A DNA stretch of 64,000 nt from Megaleporinus macrocephalus (lineage: Eukaryota; Chordata; Actinopteri; Characiformes; Anostomidae), in contig CM038703.1 of the NCBI GenBank assembly GCA_021613375.1, positions 56,751,254 to 56,815,253 on the forward strand, read 5' to 3'. Under the pieces are notes generated by a model. It did no database searches, was not told the origin of the DNA, and saw only the letters and a program-made list of their open reading frames with translations. Made by a program: the position numbers and the translations under genes. Positions 32,449-44,093 of this stretch are shown here, one piece after another. Every line of letters begins with the position of its first letter. Positions within the stretch are counted from its first letter, which is position 1.

Positions 32449-34188
32449 TTAACCACTTAACGTGAATCAAAAATAAATATATTTAAGGAAATATCTGAAG
32501 ATCTACAGTACCACCAAAGACAATCAAGGTACCATATGAAAGCTTAGAATCTCTACTTTTCGGTCGTTTTGCCATTTTTTCTTTATTGTCATTCAGAAAA
32601 TAAATATTTTGGTCAAAAACTAGCGTTAGTATGACAAAATATTAGGTACACTACGAACATTTTTATTTTTCGTAAAGCAATCTTTTTGCCAATCTAGGGT
32701 TGATGTGGACATATTACACATCAAACGAACGGGGAGACCCTCAGGATTACGATGGTGTAAGCTATTATACTCTTTTATACTATTATACTATATAATATTA
32801 TACTATAAAATGTAGCAGTATTTAAATAAAAAATAAAGAATAGCTTTTCGAAACTGTAACACGCCCCCTAGCGCCGCCACTACTTCTGCGTTTCTCCCAT
32901 GCGTAAAGGCTCTCAGCCGCCACAGGGACACAGCTGCCACAGGGACACACCACCGCCACATACCTGAGGGTTTCAGCTTCAAAATGAGACCAAACTTGTA
33001 TTTTTCCATCAATCCGATCGTTAATAATCCGCCATTTTGTGGAAGGAGTACTCCGTATTTTCCACAGGTCAGAACAAAAACCTTCGAATTAAAAAAATTA
33101 TTAAAATATCTTACAGTTCGAAATCCGCATTTTCGCCACTTTCCCCTAATAGTCCCGCCCTTCTTCTTTCCAAAAACGTGTCAACCAAGTCTGTGGACCA
33201 ATCAGGTGCGGAGATATCTGGACGCGTAACCGAGAAGGTGGGTGGGTCAGGAAAACGGGTGGGTTTTTGAGACTCAGCGCGCATTCAGTGCGCAGAGCGC
33301 AGAGAGGAAGCGCGCCACGCAGGAGATACACAGACACAAAACAACGATCAAAACATTAACTATGAACCCTAAACAAAGTCCCAAACCAAAGAAAACGATA
33401 TTTTATGATGTTTAAGAGTGATTAGTAAAGCTCAAAAGGAAGAGTAGCGGCGGCGATCTACTGAAATCGGGCAGCAGAGGGAGTTTTACACCAGATAAAC
33501 AGCTCCAAACGATACCAAAATAAAAGTACAGTCTGAGGTTATAAACTGACTGAGTTTTTTCCAAGAAGATAATTTTAGTTATGGACTTATAATAAACATG
33601 TAAAATATGGTAAGAAATGGCCTAAAAATCATACATGACATTATTTTGTCAAGGAAAGTGAGGAAGAAACACATTTTTAGATGTGGGAGTTATAAGAATA
33701 ATAACATTTACACCAATATACATATTTTTTTTGCAGTAAAAATCAGCTGTTTTCATTTTGGGGATGGTTGGGGGACCTTGGACACCCCAATAGACCAGTG
33801 GGGGGGACCCCCTGTTCACTCTCTACTCCAGCTTGAATAACTTCAAATCAGTAAAAGAAATCAACTCCAATTTTTTTCTGGTGACTGTAGACACATGCAG
33901 AAACACTTTTCTAAAGGAAAAAGTCTGGGGACACATAAACTCTATTTTTGGTAGACACTAAAATTTTATAAATAAAAATTAGAAAAGCGCCTGTTTTTTT
34001 GTTGTTTTCAGCATATTTGGAGCATTGCAGATTAATTTCAATGCCTTTTAGTGCTTCTAGTACAAATTTGAAGGCTTTTCAGGAACATTACACTAATTTA
34101 TGCAGTGTTTCAGTGAAAAGCTTCAAGATTTGGGTATTTATTTTCAGGCGGAAATTGGTAAAAAAGGGGGGTACGGTTAAGAGGTTAA
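32449..34188 (+). mobile_element. TTAA-flanked non-autonomous DNA element (piggyBac-like), copy 1
   Basis: Element 32453-34184 with TTAA on both sides (32449-32452 and 34185-34188). Short imperfect inverted ends: CCACTTAACGTG at the left, and CCTCTTAACCGTAC read inward from the right. TTAA target duplication and CC-starting termini are typical of the piggyBac superfamily. No transposase frame exists, so it would have been moved in trans. The ORFs at 32803-33337 and 33607-33840 are shadows that recur in all three copies without coding features. This copy lacks a 23-bp piece next to its left end that copy 3 has. It ends only 54 bp before the OR5 X-box. Confidence 0.8.
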
Positions 34189-34237
34189 AAGAGAATGTTA
34201 AATAAGTTTTTCACAAAATAACAGTCTTTGTTTAACT

Positions 34238-34401
34238 GTTGCCATGGAAACAAAGGTGGGCAGAGCTGGAGACTAGGCAACCAGTAAACATTGAGATGTC
34301 ACTGTTTGAGAAGGTATAAATAGACACAAATTCACCTTCTTTACCCCAGCATGACTGTAAGGCAACAGTTGATCAGTCCTTTCTTGCAGATTGGAATGTA
34401 A
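34238..34401 (+). promoter_or_regulatory. Promoter and leader of OR5: exact X-box, TATA box, upstream ORF
   Basis: GTTGCCATGGAAAC at 34238-34251 is a full match to a palindromic RFX X-box. TATAAATA lies at 34315-34322, 164 bp (start to start) before the OR5 ATG. A 16-residue upstream ORF (MTVRQQLISPFLQIGM) runs 34351-34401, starting 36 bp after TATA. The O/E-like site present upstream of OR1 and OR7 is missing here, because the TTAA element ends about 54 bp upstream and the intervening sequence differs. Confidence 0.7.
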
Positions 34402-34478
34402 CTGAAATGTAACCAATATCAGATTTTACAGGCAAACTAAATGTTCATACAGATTTATGGGTCATTTCAGGAAAACTT

Positions 34479-35401
34479 ATGGATAATTCTTCTGAAGTTA
34501 TGTTCTTATTTATGGAGGGATATATAGAACTGCATAAGTACAGATATTTTTATTTTATCATTTCTCTCGCAGTCTATCTGTTGATTATTTTCTTTAATGT
34601 TGTTGTCATTTTTGTCATTTACACAAACAAAAGTCTCCATGAGCCCATGTATATATTCATCGCTGCTTTACTTTTCAATTCTCTCTTTGGAACGACAGCT
34701 CTTTATCCTAAACTGCTGATTGATTTTTTGTCTGAAAGACCAATTATTTCTTACTCAGCCTGTCTGTTTCAGGCCTTTTGCATTTATACTTATGGAGCTG
34801 CAGAGTTTGCACTATTATCAGCTATGGCATATGACAGATATGTGTCTATATGTAAACCATTACAATATCCAACACTTATAAACATCTCCACTGTTAGAAA
34901 GATTTTATTTCTCTGTTGTTTTTTTCCTGCCTGTGATGTTGGAATATTAATAATATTAACTTACCAACTTAAGCTGTGCAGATTTAATTTAGACAGAATT
35001 TACTGTAATGATTACTCAATTGCTAAATTAAGCTGTGGAGACACAACTGTTAGCAGTTCTTATGGACTGTTTGGTTTAACTATTGCTGTATTTCCACCTG
35101 TGGTCTTCATATTCTACTCATATGTTAGAATACTTGATGTCTGCTTAAAGAACTCTAAAGATTTCAGAAGAAAAGCTCTACAGACCTGCTTCCCTCACCT
35201 TATTGTTTGTATCAGTTTTTTTCCGTTAATTCCTGCTTTGAAGTGATTAATGCCAGACTGGAAGGAAATGTACCTCTTATTCTTTCTGTGTTAGTGTCTA
35301 TTGAAAATATGGTAATTCCTCCTTTAATTAATCCCATTATGTATGGTTTAAAACTGCAAGGGATTTTCACCAGACTCCAGAAAATGTTGAAACGAAAATG
35401 A
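34479..35401 (+). pseudogene. Odorant receptor with frameshift in TM6 (OR5)
   Basis: Close to OR1, OR4 and OR7. The first 255 codons are clean to FPHLIVCISF, with NSS at 3-5 and MAYDRYVSIC present. A T-run at about 35215-35222 differs in length from OR7 by a net two bases, which throws the frame into FPLIPALK and a stop at 35244-35246. In the other frame the receptor continues: FSVNSCFEVINARLEG, then PLINPIMYGLKLQ, ending KMLKRK at 35401, slightly shorter than siblings. It would encode a truncated, five-helix protein. Because the lesion is in a homopolymer, a sequencing error is possible and the gene could be intact. Confidence 0.85.
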
Positions 35402-36817
35402 TGTGTTGTGTATTTTATAATGTTCTCCTTTAAACATTTTCAAGATTATTTTATTTCTTTATGCTTTACTATTACCATTATATTCTACAGTATGAAAGCA
35501 GTCAAACTAATTGAATATATACGGTGCATATATTAAAATGACTAATAAGTCAAATGACTAATATGAGGTTGTTCTTATTACACAATGAAAAAGCATTTAA
35601 ACTTAACTGTCTAAAAAAAAATAATTACCCTGTAAACTGAACTGTGATACAGTAATATAATTATGTTTGTGCTGAGACAGTGAGGGGAGCTGGCTTAACC
35701 CAACTTCAATGGTGCATGGCCATGTAAATGAAAGACATACAGTATTCGGTTTGGGGTGTGTACTCTAAACTCGTTCCTTAGATATGATCCCACTCCAACA
35801 CCAAGCCTGAAAATATAATGATCATAAAATACATGTCTATAGTTGCTAAATGAAAAGTCCTGCTTATTTTGTTACAAACATAAATCAACAATGTTTTTTC
35901 AGACTTTATTGCTCATTGCTGCCAGTCTAGATCTCCAGCTCATCCATATTCAGGACATATTAAAATATTTGTACTTCTTAAAATATATTTGCGTTGTGTA
36001 AGAAGTGCCTTGCTTACTAAGCTGAGTTTCTGTGACTCCTGATTATTTACTTGTGTGAGTCAATCTCTATGTGTACTGATCTTCACAACCTGAATCACTG
36101 TTTTAAAAAAAGTTCCTTTAATGTGTGTGTGGAAAATGAGTTTAATCTCAAAAGGGGAAAACACAATCAGGCTTTATTGGCCAAGTATGTTTGCACACCC
36201 AAGGAGCATGTATACAGAAGCTATATGTTACAGATCAGGTGATACTAGAAGTTTTAAACATAACAGCAGTTCCACAGAATTTGACAGTAACATACAGATT
36301 CATACATCACATCTACTACACTTATACTGTAACATAGTCATCCACACGAAGAACCATAGGAAGACCATAGAATAACTGGGCCCTCAGCCATAGGCAGTAT
36401 TACAGGAGTAGTGGGGCCTTAGTGACAGGCAGGAGGATAGAAGAAATTGGGCCCTCAACCTCAGGTAGGAGAATTAAAGTAACTGGGCCAGGATAGGGAG
36501 CCAGCTCTCTGTGTTCCCCGATGTATTTAACTTTGTTTTGTGGGCATTCCTTTTTCTAATAATTTTAAACCATTATGCAGCCTTTCAAAGCACCTTTAAC
36601 CTAAATATGTAAAATGCTATGATGTAGCCTAAAATGAACACTTGCTGCTCGTCCAACACTTCTCAGCGTTTGCTATTTTGTCAGAACGAACTGCTGTGGC
36701 TGTCAGATTTTGGGAGGTATGCAAAAAACAATTAATACTGATACTAATCAATAGCCATTGCTCATCATTTTCATGTAATAGAGCTAACGTTACCCCCAAC
36801 TCATCAAATTTCCTATG
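35402..36817. other. OR5 3' flank and spacer
   Basis: 35480-35960 matches the flanks of OR4 and OR7 (ctgtaaactgaactgtgata near 35630, ccttagatatgatcccactc near 35774). 36165-36215 (ggctttattggccaagtatg, then tttgcacacccaaggagc) resembles the 3' tail of a fish LINE or SINE in reverse; family not named. 36370-36490 holds degenerate units of the 36-bp minisatellite (aactgggccctcag...ggcaggagga). No gene seen. Confidence 0.5.
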
Positions 36818-38545
36818 TTATCCTCTTAACCGTACCCCCCTTTTTTTTACCAATTTCCGCCTGAAAATACATACCCAAATCTTGAAGCTTTTCACTGAAA
36901 CACTGCATAAATTAGTGTAATGTTTATGATGTAATGTTCCTGAAAAGCCTTCAAATTTGTACTAGAAGCACTAAAAGGCATTGAAATTAATCTGCAATGC
37001 TCCAAATATGCTGAAAACAAAAAAAAAAAAACAGGCGCTTTTCTAATTTTTATTTTAAAATTTAAATTTTAGTGCCTACCAAAAATAGAGTTTATGTGTC
37101 CCCAGACTTTTTCCTTTAGAAAAGTGTTTCTGCATGTGTCTACAGTCACCAGAAAGTAAATTGGAGTTGATTTCTTTTACTGATTTGAAGTTATTCAAGC
37201 TGGAGTAGAGAGTGAACAGGGGGTCCCCCCCCCACTGATCTATTGGGGTGTCCAAGGTCCCCCAACCTCCCCAAAATGAAAACAGCTGATTTTACTGCAA
37301 AAAAGTATGTATATATGTGTTTATGTTATATTCTTATAACCCCCACATCTAAAAATGTGTTTATTCACTTTCCTTGACAAAATAATGTCATGTATGATTT
37401 TTAGGCCATTTTTTACCATATTTTACATGTTTATTATAAGTCCATAACTAAATTATCTTCTTGGAAAAAACTCAGTCAGTTTATAACCTCAGACTGTACT
37501 TTTATTTTGGTATCGTTTGGAGCTGTTTATCTGGTGTAAAACTCTCTCTGCTGCCTCGATTTCAGTAGATCGCCGCCGCTACTCTTCCTTTTGAGCTTTA
37601 CTAATCACTCTTAAACATCATAAAATATCGTTTTCTTTGGTTGGGACTTTGTTTGGGGTTCATAGTTAATGTTTTGATCGTTGTTTTGTGTCTGTGTATC
37701 TCCTGCGTGGCGCGCTTCCTCTCTGCGCTCTGCGCACTGAATGCGCGCTGAGTCTCAAAAACCCACCCGTTTTCCTGACCCACCCACCTTCTCGGTTACG
37801 CGTCCAGATATCTCCGCACCTGATTGGTCCACAGACTTGGTTGACACGTTTTTGGAAAGAGGATGGGCGGGACTATTAGGGGAAACTGGCGAAAATGCGG
37901 ATTTCGAACTGTAAGATATTTTAATAATTTTTTTAATTCGAAGGTTTTGTTCTGACCTGTCGAAAATCCGGAGTACTCCTTCCACAAAATGGCGGATTAT
38001 TAACGATCGGATTGATGGAAAAACACAAGTTTGGTCTCGTTTTGAAGCTGAAACCCTCAGGTATGTGGCGGTGGTGTGTCCCTGTGGCCCTGTGGCGGCT
38101 GAGAGCTTTTACGCGTCGGAGAAACGCAGAAGTAGTGGCGGCGCTAGGGGGCGTGTTACAGTTCGGAAAAGCTATTCTTTATTTTTTATTTAAATACTGC
38201 TACATTTCAGAGTATAATAGCTTACACCATCGTAATCCTGAGGGTCTCCCCGTTCGTTTGATGTGTAATATGTCCAGATTGGCCAAAAGATGGCTTTACG
38301 AAAAATAAAAATGTTCGTAGTGTACCTAATATTTTGTCATACGCTAGTTTTTGACCAAAATATTTATTTTCTGAATGACAATAAAGAAAAAATGGTAAAA
38401 CGACCGAAAAGTAGAGATTCTAAGCTTTCATATGGTACCTTGATTGTCTTTGGTGGTACTGTAGATCTTCAGATATTTCCTTAAATATATTTATTTTTGA
38501 TTCCTGGCCCGCTAGTCCTGCTAGTCTCAATGTTAAGCATGTGTG
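36818..38545 (-). mobile_element. TTAA-type non-autonomous element, copy 2 (inverted)
   Basis: Reverse-oriented copy of the 1.7-kb element. The right end of the element lies at 36822 (CCTCTTAACCGTAC), flanked by TTAT rather than TTAA. The left end is near 38537-38545 and is decayed: the palindromic piece has become cctggcccgctagtcctgct, and the inverted terminus is reduced to a ttaagcatg-type remnant before TTAA at 38546-38549. The interior is nearly collinear with copies 1 and 3. It forms a 1.7-kb inverted repeat with copy 3. Confidence 0.8.
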
Positions 38546-38841
38546 TTAAAGGAGTGGAAACATCGAGAAACTAAAGTGAAAGAAAGGGAGTGCAGAGAAG
38601 TTGCATGTAAAGAGAGTCAAGGTGTCACTGTAAATGCTGACAGACATGTTCATAGACATGTTCACTGCTATGGCCACCGCATTCTCTGTGTGACAGCAAT
38701 GCTCCAGCAAAAGCATGTCGTAGGTGAAGACAGGAGCAGCGGGCAGGGAGAGGAGCAGCCAGAGATGGAGGTTGGGGACAGGGAAACCGAGGGACAAAGT
38801 GAGTGGGAGAGTGTAGTACATAAGGAGCTAGTAATGTTAGG
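38546..38841. other. Spacer between inverted TTAA elements
   Basis: About 296 bp of sequence unlike the elements. It has a short tandem motif (gacatgttcatagacatgttc near 38641-38661). ORFs on both strands overlap here and none has a domain. It would be the loop of the inverted repeat. Confidence 0.5.
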
Positions 38842-40569
38842 ATAACCACTTAACGTGCCCTGGCCCGCCGGCGGGCCAGGAATCAAAAATAAATATATTT
38901 AAGGATATATCTGAAGATCTACAGTACCACCAAAGACAATCAAGGTACCATATGAAAGCTTAGAATCTCTACCTTTCGGTCGTTTTGCCATTTTTTCTTT
39001 ATTGTCATTCAGAAAATAAATATTTTGGTCAAAAACTAGCGTATGACAAAATATTAGGTACACTACGAACATTTTTATTTTTCGTAAAGCCATCTTTTGG
39101 CCAATCTGGACATATTACACATCAAACGAACGGGGAGACCCTCAGGATTACGATGGTGTAAGCTATTATACTCTGAAATGTAGCAGTATTTACATAAAAA
39201 ATAAAGAATAGCTTTTCCGAACTGTAACACGCCCCCTAGCGCTGCCACTACTTCTGCATTTCTCCCACGCGTAAAGGCTCTCAGCCCGCCACAGGGACAC
39301 ACCACCGCCACATACCTGAGGGTTTCAGCTTCAAAACGAGACCAAACTTGTGTTTTTCCATCAATCCGATCGTTAATAATCCGCCATTTTGTGGAAGGAG
39401 TACTCCGGGATTTCGACAGGTCAGAACAAAAACCTTCGAATTAAAAAAATTATTAAAATATCTTACAGTTCGAAATCCGCATTTTCAACACTTTCCCCTA
39501 ATAGTCCCGCCCATCCTCTTTCCAAAAACGTGTCATCCAAGTCTGTGGACCAATCAGGCGCGGAGATATCTGGACGCGTAACCGAGAAGGTGGGTGGGTC
39601 AGGAAAACGGGTGGGTTTTTGAGACTCAGCGCGCATTCAGAGCGCAGAGCGCTGAGAGGAAGGGCGCCACGCAGGAGATACACAGACACAAAACAACGAT
39701 CAAAACATTAACTATGAACCCTAAACAAAGTCCCAAACCAAAGAAAACGATATTTTATGATGTTTAAGAGTGATTAGTAAAGCTCAAAAGGAAGAGTAGC
39801 GGCGGCGATCTACTGAAATCGGGCAGCAGAGAGAGTTTTACACCAGATAAACAGCTCCAAACGATACCAAAATAAAAGTCCAGTCTGAGGCTATAAACTG
39901 ACTGAGTTTTTTTCCAAGAAGATAATTTAGTTATGGACTTATAATAAACATGTAAAATATGGTAAAAAATGGCCTAAAAATCATACATGACATTATTTTG
40001 TCAAGGAAAGTGAATAAACACATTTTTAGATGTGGGAGTTATAAGAATATAACATTTACACATATATACATATTTTTTTTGCAATAAAATCAGCTGTTTT
40101 CATTTTGGGGAGGTTGGGGGACCTTGGACACCCCAATAGATCAGTGGGGGGGACCCCCTGTTCACTCTCTACTCCAGCTTGAATAACTTCAAATCAGTAA
40201 AAGAAATCAACTCCAATGTTTTTCTGGTGACTGTAGACACATGCAGAAACACTTTTCTAAAGGAAAAAGTCTGGGGACACAAACTCTATTTTTGGTAGGC
40301 ACTAAAATTTAAATTTTAAAATAAAAATTAGAAAAGCGCCTGGATTTATTTGTTGTTTTCAGCATATTTGGAGCATTGCAGATTAATTTCAATGCCTATT
40401 AGTGCTTCTAGTACAAATTTGAAGGCTTTTCAGGAACATTACATCATAAACATTACACTAATTTATGCAGTGTTTCAGTGAAAAGCTTCAGGATTTGGGT
40501 ATTTATGGGTATGGGTTAGTATGGGTATGTATTTTCATTGGTAAAAAGGGGGTACGGTTAAGAGGTTAA
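38842..40569 (+). mobile_element. TTAA-type non-autonomous element, copy 3, with terminal palindrome
   Basis: Element 38846-40565. The left flank is ATAA (a changed TTAA) and the right flank is TTAA at 40566-40569. Left end CCACTTAACGTG, right end CCTCTTAACCGTAC read inward. A perfect 22-bp GC palindrome lies at 38859-38880 just inside the left end. It is probably the most complete copy at this end. Near the right end a short duplication (atgggtatgggttagtatgg, 40505-40524) replaces a few bases. No transposase. Confidence 0.8.
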
Positions 40570-40745
40570 AGACATGAGTGAGCAGGTTTGGTGTGAAAGA
40601 ACTTGACTGGCCTGCACTTAACCTGACAGAACACCTTTGGAATGAATTAAAGCAGAACATTGTCCAACATCAGTGTCTGAAGGAAACACAAAGAGTACTG
40701 TTGGGAAAAATGATGGACAGTATATAGGAATAATAGAGCGCAGCA
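40566..40745 (+). mobile_element. Tc1-like transposon fragment (transposase C-terminus)
   Basis: Reads ELDWPALNL, then TEHLWNELKQNIVQHQ, a decayed form of the Tc1-family DWPAQSPDLNPIEHLWDEL block near the end of the transposase. It is only about 150 bp and starts right at the edge of the TTAA element. It is a different part of the transposase from the Tc1 relic at 50287-50960. Confidence 0.65.
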
Positions 40746-42380
40746 GTGACTCTGACAGGCCTAGTTATTACAGCATAACTAAAAAGTTACAAATCTGAGG
40801 CTGTGTTTGAGCTCTGTTTAATAAGGCTCTACCTACATGTAGCCAGCAGGCTTAACAGTGAGAGAGGGACTTTTGTTTTGAAGGCAGCGCCTGGAGGCGG
40901 CCATTTTGGGGGGGTATTATAGTCCCGCGATAGCTCACCAAAGTATGGTTTGGTCTCGTTTGGGTTCTGCGGGTCTTGGCGTGCAGCAGGTAGTTAATAT
41001 GTAACAGTTGTTCCTGTGTTTATACTCTGCTCGTTTCTGTAGATCATTAAGAGAGTAGAAAGTGGCAGCAGGGGCCGTGGAAGGTGAAGGCTCCATCCAT
41101 AGAAGGACTGTTTTGGATGGATCAAGTGGTGTCAGTGTTTGATCCAGCGGCCGGAATCTGGAAGTTTGAACAATGTGTGTTGGAGTGTCTGAGTGATTAG
41201 TAGCATGAAGACACAATGCGGTTGTTGTGATCTAAGGCTCTTTTGTATGTTTTTATTATAGTCTGAGATCGATTTGGATGCTTGGTGGGAGCTGAGGTTC
41301 TCAGGGGTACATGTGTTAATACATCGCTGCACAGGTACGAGCTGGCCTATGTTAAAGGGATGCTGTGTTGAAACTAGGCTCATGTTAGTAACCTTGTGCC
41401 TACGTTGTCTTACAGGGCGCAGGTGCCTGGGGGATAATAGCCACTGTTTTTTTTTTTATGTGCCACTGTGTTTTATGTACATTGATTTTATTATTTTTAT
41501 TCTGGATTACTGGAAGGTTGAGCATCCCTTGTAGTAGATGCTCAAAGGATTTCTCATCACATTGGGTGCCTAAATCATATGTGTAGCCATTTTAAAACGA
41601 ATTCCCTGATGAGTGTGGCCTCCGATCACATTCTAGGTGGTCTCAGTTCACCTTGGCAGACAGTATATGCCATTGGGTTTTTTTTGGATGTATTGTGGTT
41701 GAGAATAACTTTATTGTTTGATTTAAAGTTGATTGTTTTATTTTTTTATATATTTGATTTAGATTTTTCTTGTGCATGTTAAGATTTATTTATTATAGAA
41801 ATTTCATTTGCGTGTGTGTGTGTATTGGATTTGGTGTGGGGTGGCAAAGTCTGAGGCCAATGGTTGTGTGTTCTGTCTCTTTGTTTTGAGACCCTAGAGT
41901 CACCTGTGAGTGCCATAGTCTTCTGGTTGGGAAACGGCTACCTGGTTGTGGTAATGGCATGATTGGATGCTGTTTGATGTTAGCCAAATACTGAAGTTTG
42001 TGTTAGTTTTTTTTATAGTATTTGTGATTTGGAATTAAAGAACAAATTGTATTTTTAACTACATTTTAAGAGGTATCACAGTAGCATGTTTGATTTTAGA
42101 GATTTCTATTGTGCACTTGATAAGGGCCACATACAGATGTACCTTAATTTATTCTAGGTACTAACAGCAAGCCAGCACCTTGATCTAAGTATGCTTTGGT
42201 CCATAGTAAAAGATAAGTTCACTCAGGTACTGAGGAGTGATGCCATTTAGAGCTTTATATGTCAGTTAAAGAATTTTTAGCTAAATGTCACCTGATGTTT
42301 TTTATGTTTCTCATTCCTATGCAGGTAGAAACATAGTTGTTGTGCCACACCTGGACCCTCAAAACTGCTTAGCCAAAAAG
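40746..42380. other. Spacer with no recognised gene
   Basis: About 1.6 kb. Frames up to 93 codons occur on both strands, and none carries a motif. A (gt)n run lies at 41812-41824. The last part, from about 42378 (agcccatcattaattcctgt and onward), matches 50968-51030 upstream of OR7, so duplicated OR upstream sequence begins there. Confidence 0.45.
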
Positions 42381-42429
42381 CCCATCATTAATTCCTGTGA
42401 GGTTTGTGGAGAGCAAACCTCTGGTCTCT

Positions 42430-42586
42430 GTTTAACTATTGCAATGGAAATGATTTTGGGTGGAGCTGGGGACTAGTCAGTAAACAATGAGATGTCACTG
42501 TTTGAGAAAGTATAAATACACTCTGTCACTTTCTTCATCACAGCATGACTGTAAGACTACAGGTCATCATTTCTGATCATTTCTAG
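42430..42586 (+). promoter_or_regulatory. Promoter and leader remnant of OR6 pseudogene
   Basis: ATTGCAATGGAAAT at 42438-42451 is a weakened X-box and TATAAATA lies at 42511-42518. GGAGCTGGGGACTAGTCAGT and CAATGAGATGTCACTG are as in OR7. The 13-residue upstream ORF (MTVRLQVIISDHF) runs 42545-42586, 34 bp after TATA. The segment with the O/E-like site is deleted between the distal block ending about 42425 and the X-box. Confidence 0.65.
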
Positions 42587-42671
42587 CAGATGATGCCTGA
42601 TCAAAACGTGACCAGATATTCCGATTAAACTCAGTGTTCTCACAGATTTATGGGTCACTTCAGCAGAACTC

Positions 42672-43007
42672 CTGGATAATTTTTCTGGTTTTAGATACTT
42701 CTTAATGTAGGGACATATAGAACTACATAAGTACAGATATTTTTATTTTATAATTACTCTCGCAGCCTATCTGTTGATTATTTTCTGTAATGTTGTTGTA
42801 ATTTTTATTATGTACACAAACAGATGTCTCCATGAGCCGATGTACATATTCATCGCTGCTTTACATTTTAATTCTCTCTTTGGAACAACAGCTCTTTATC
42901 CTAAACTGCTGATTGTTTTTTTGTCTGAAAGACCAGTCACTTCTTACTCAGCCTGTCTGTTTCAGGCCTTTTGCATTTATACTTATGGAGCTGCAGAGTT
43001 TGCACTA
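42672..43007 (+). pseudogene. Odorant receptor pseudogene, 5' third only (OR6)
   Basis: The start ATG has become CTG (42672-42674) and a GAG codon of the MEGH motif has become a TAG stop at 42708-42710. After that the OR frame is clean to EFAL in TM3 (VVIFIMYTNRCLHEPMYIF, then FGTTALYPKLL), closest to OR5 and OR7. OR homology stops after 43007, before the DRY motif, where a Penelope-like element begins. The missing 3' two thirds is not found downstream. It is dead by three separate lesions. Confidence 0.92.
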
Positions 43008-43154
43008 ATCCAAGATGGCTCCCACCGTGGCAGACGTCTTTGTGTGTTCCTCCGGTAGCCAACGTTAGTTATTATTTAGTTTGGCTTTAGTATTTATTTT
43101 AAATGTACAGTAACATCCGGAACATGTAGTTACAGTAGAGAGGCACTCCTGGAG

Positions 43155-44093
43155 ATGAACTTACCTTTAGCCTTTCTGACTTCAGCTTTCTGTTACGCTC
43201 GCACTCCACCAGCACCGCGCAAGGCCCAGCAGTGCCGGCCTCGGGTGAGTGGCGCAGCCCTAACCCTAACCCGAAGGAAGAATACCGAAGAACACACCCC
43301 AAACCCCAACCAAGACGCAAATTCAAGGCCAATGACACAGGAAATTATGGAAGGACAACTCCCAAATACCAAAACAAACACTACGGACACCACAGGGGAA
43401 CCAACCAAGGAAGCCCAAGTAAGGGATCCCAACCTGGCAACACCCAAAACCGTTGAGACAAGTTCCAGAGAAGAAGAACCAAAATAATTTGAAGGGGAAA
43501 ACCCAATTTCTTTAGACACTGAAATGAATGGAGAGGGAAGCCTGAGGCAAATTACTCATATCTCATCTTCTAACAATGCACCAGGAACCACACAGTCTAC
43601 GGACAATAAGATCCAAACTCCAGACTCCAGTTCAGATAATCTGGAGACCCAAGAAATGCCAGCCCACGGTAATCAGGACATACAACAAAAGGAACGAAAA
43701 CAAAAGGATCCCGATGCAAGGGCAGGGCCAAGTAAAGGATGCCACCCTTCAAAACATTCTCAAAACAAGGGGAAAGACCGTCCACAAAAACAGTCTGACC
43801 GCTCTCAATCTACAGACACCACAAGGGGAGGGCCGCCCCATAAAAGATATCCGGTTATCTGTCTAAATTCATTACACTTCCCTCCCCTAAAAAAGAAAAA
43901 AAAACTCACCAGTGTTCTGGATCTCCTATCCAAACCCCTAGGAATAACATGGAACAGGATATCAGGACCAAGACTACCACAGGCCAAACAGAAGAAACGG
44001 GCCAAACAGAGGAAACAAGTTTGTACACAGACCATGCACACAATGGGGACAAATATGGGAATTGGTAACTACTACCACAAAGACCAATCTTGA
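43155..44093 (+). pseudogene. Polar N-terminal ORF of the Penelope-like element
   Basis: Two successive plus-strand frames (43155-43487 and 43524-44093) are rich in Thr, Asn, Lys and Gln, without a domain I recognise (for example GHHRGTNQGSP in an overlapping frame). They precede the SGNH region and are probably the remnant of the same ORF. Function unknown. Confidence 0.4.

Noticed and set aside
32803..40565. Recurring ORFs such as MEKxKFGLxLKLKPSG and related frames in the TTAA elements
   Set aside because: They recur because the DNA is repeated; frames differ in length between copies, carry no transposase motif, and are open on both strands.
43018..43065. Host exon starting ATGGCTCCCACCGTGGCAG
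   Set aside because: The frame stops within about 15 codons and the sequence lies at the start of the Penelope-like insertion.
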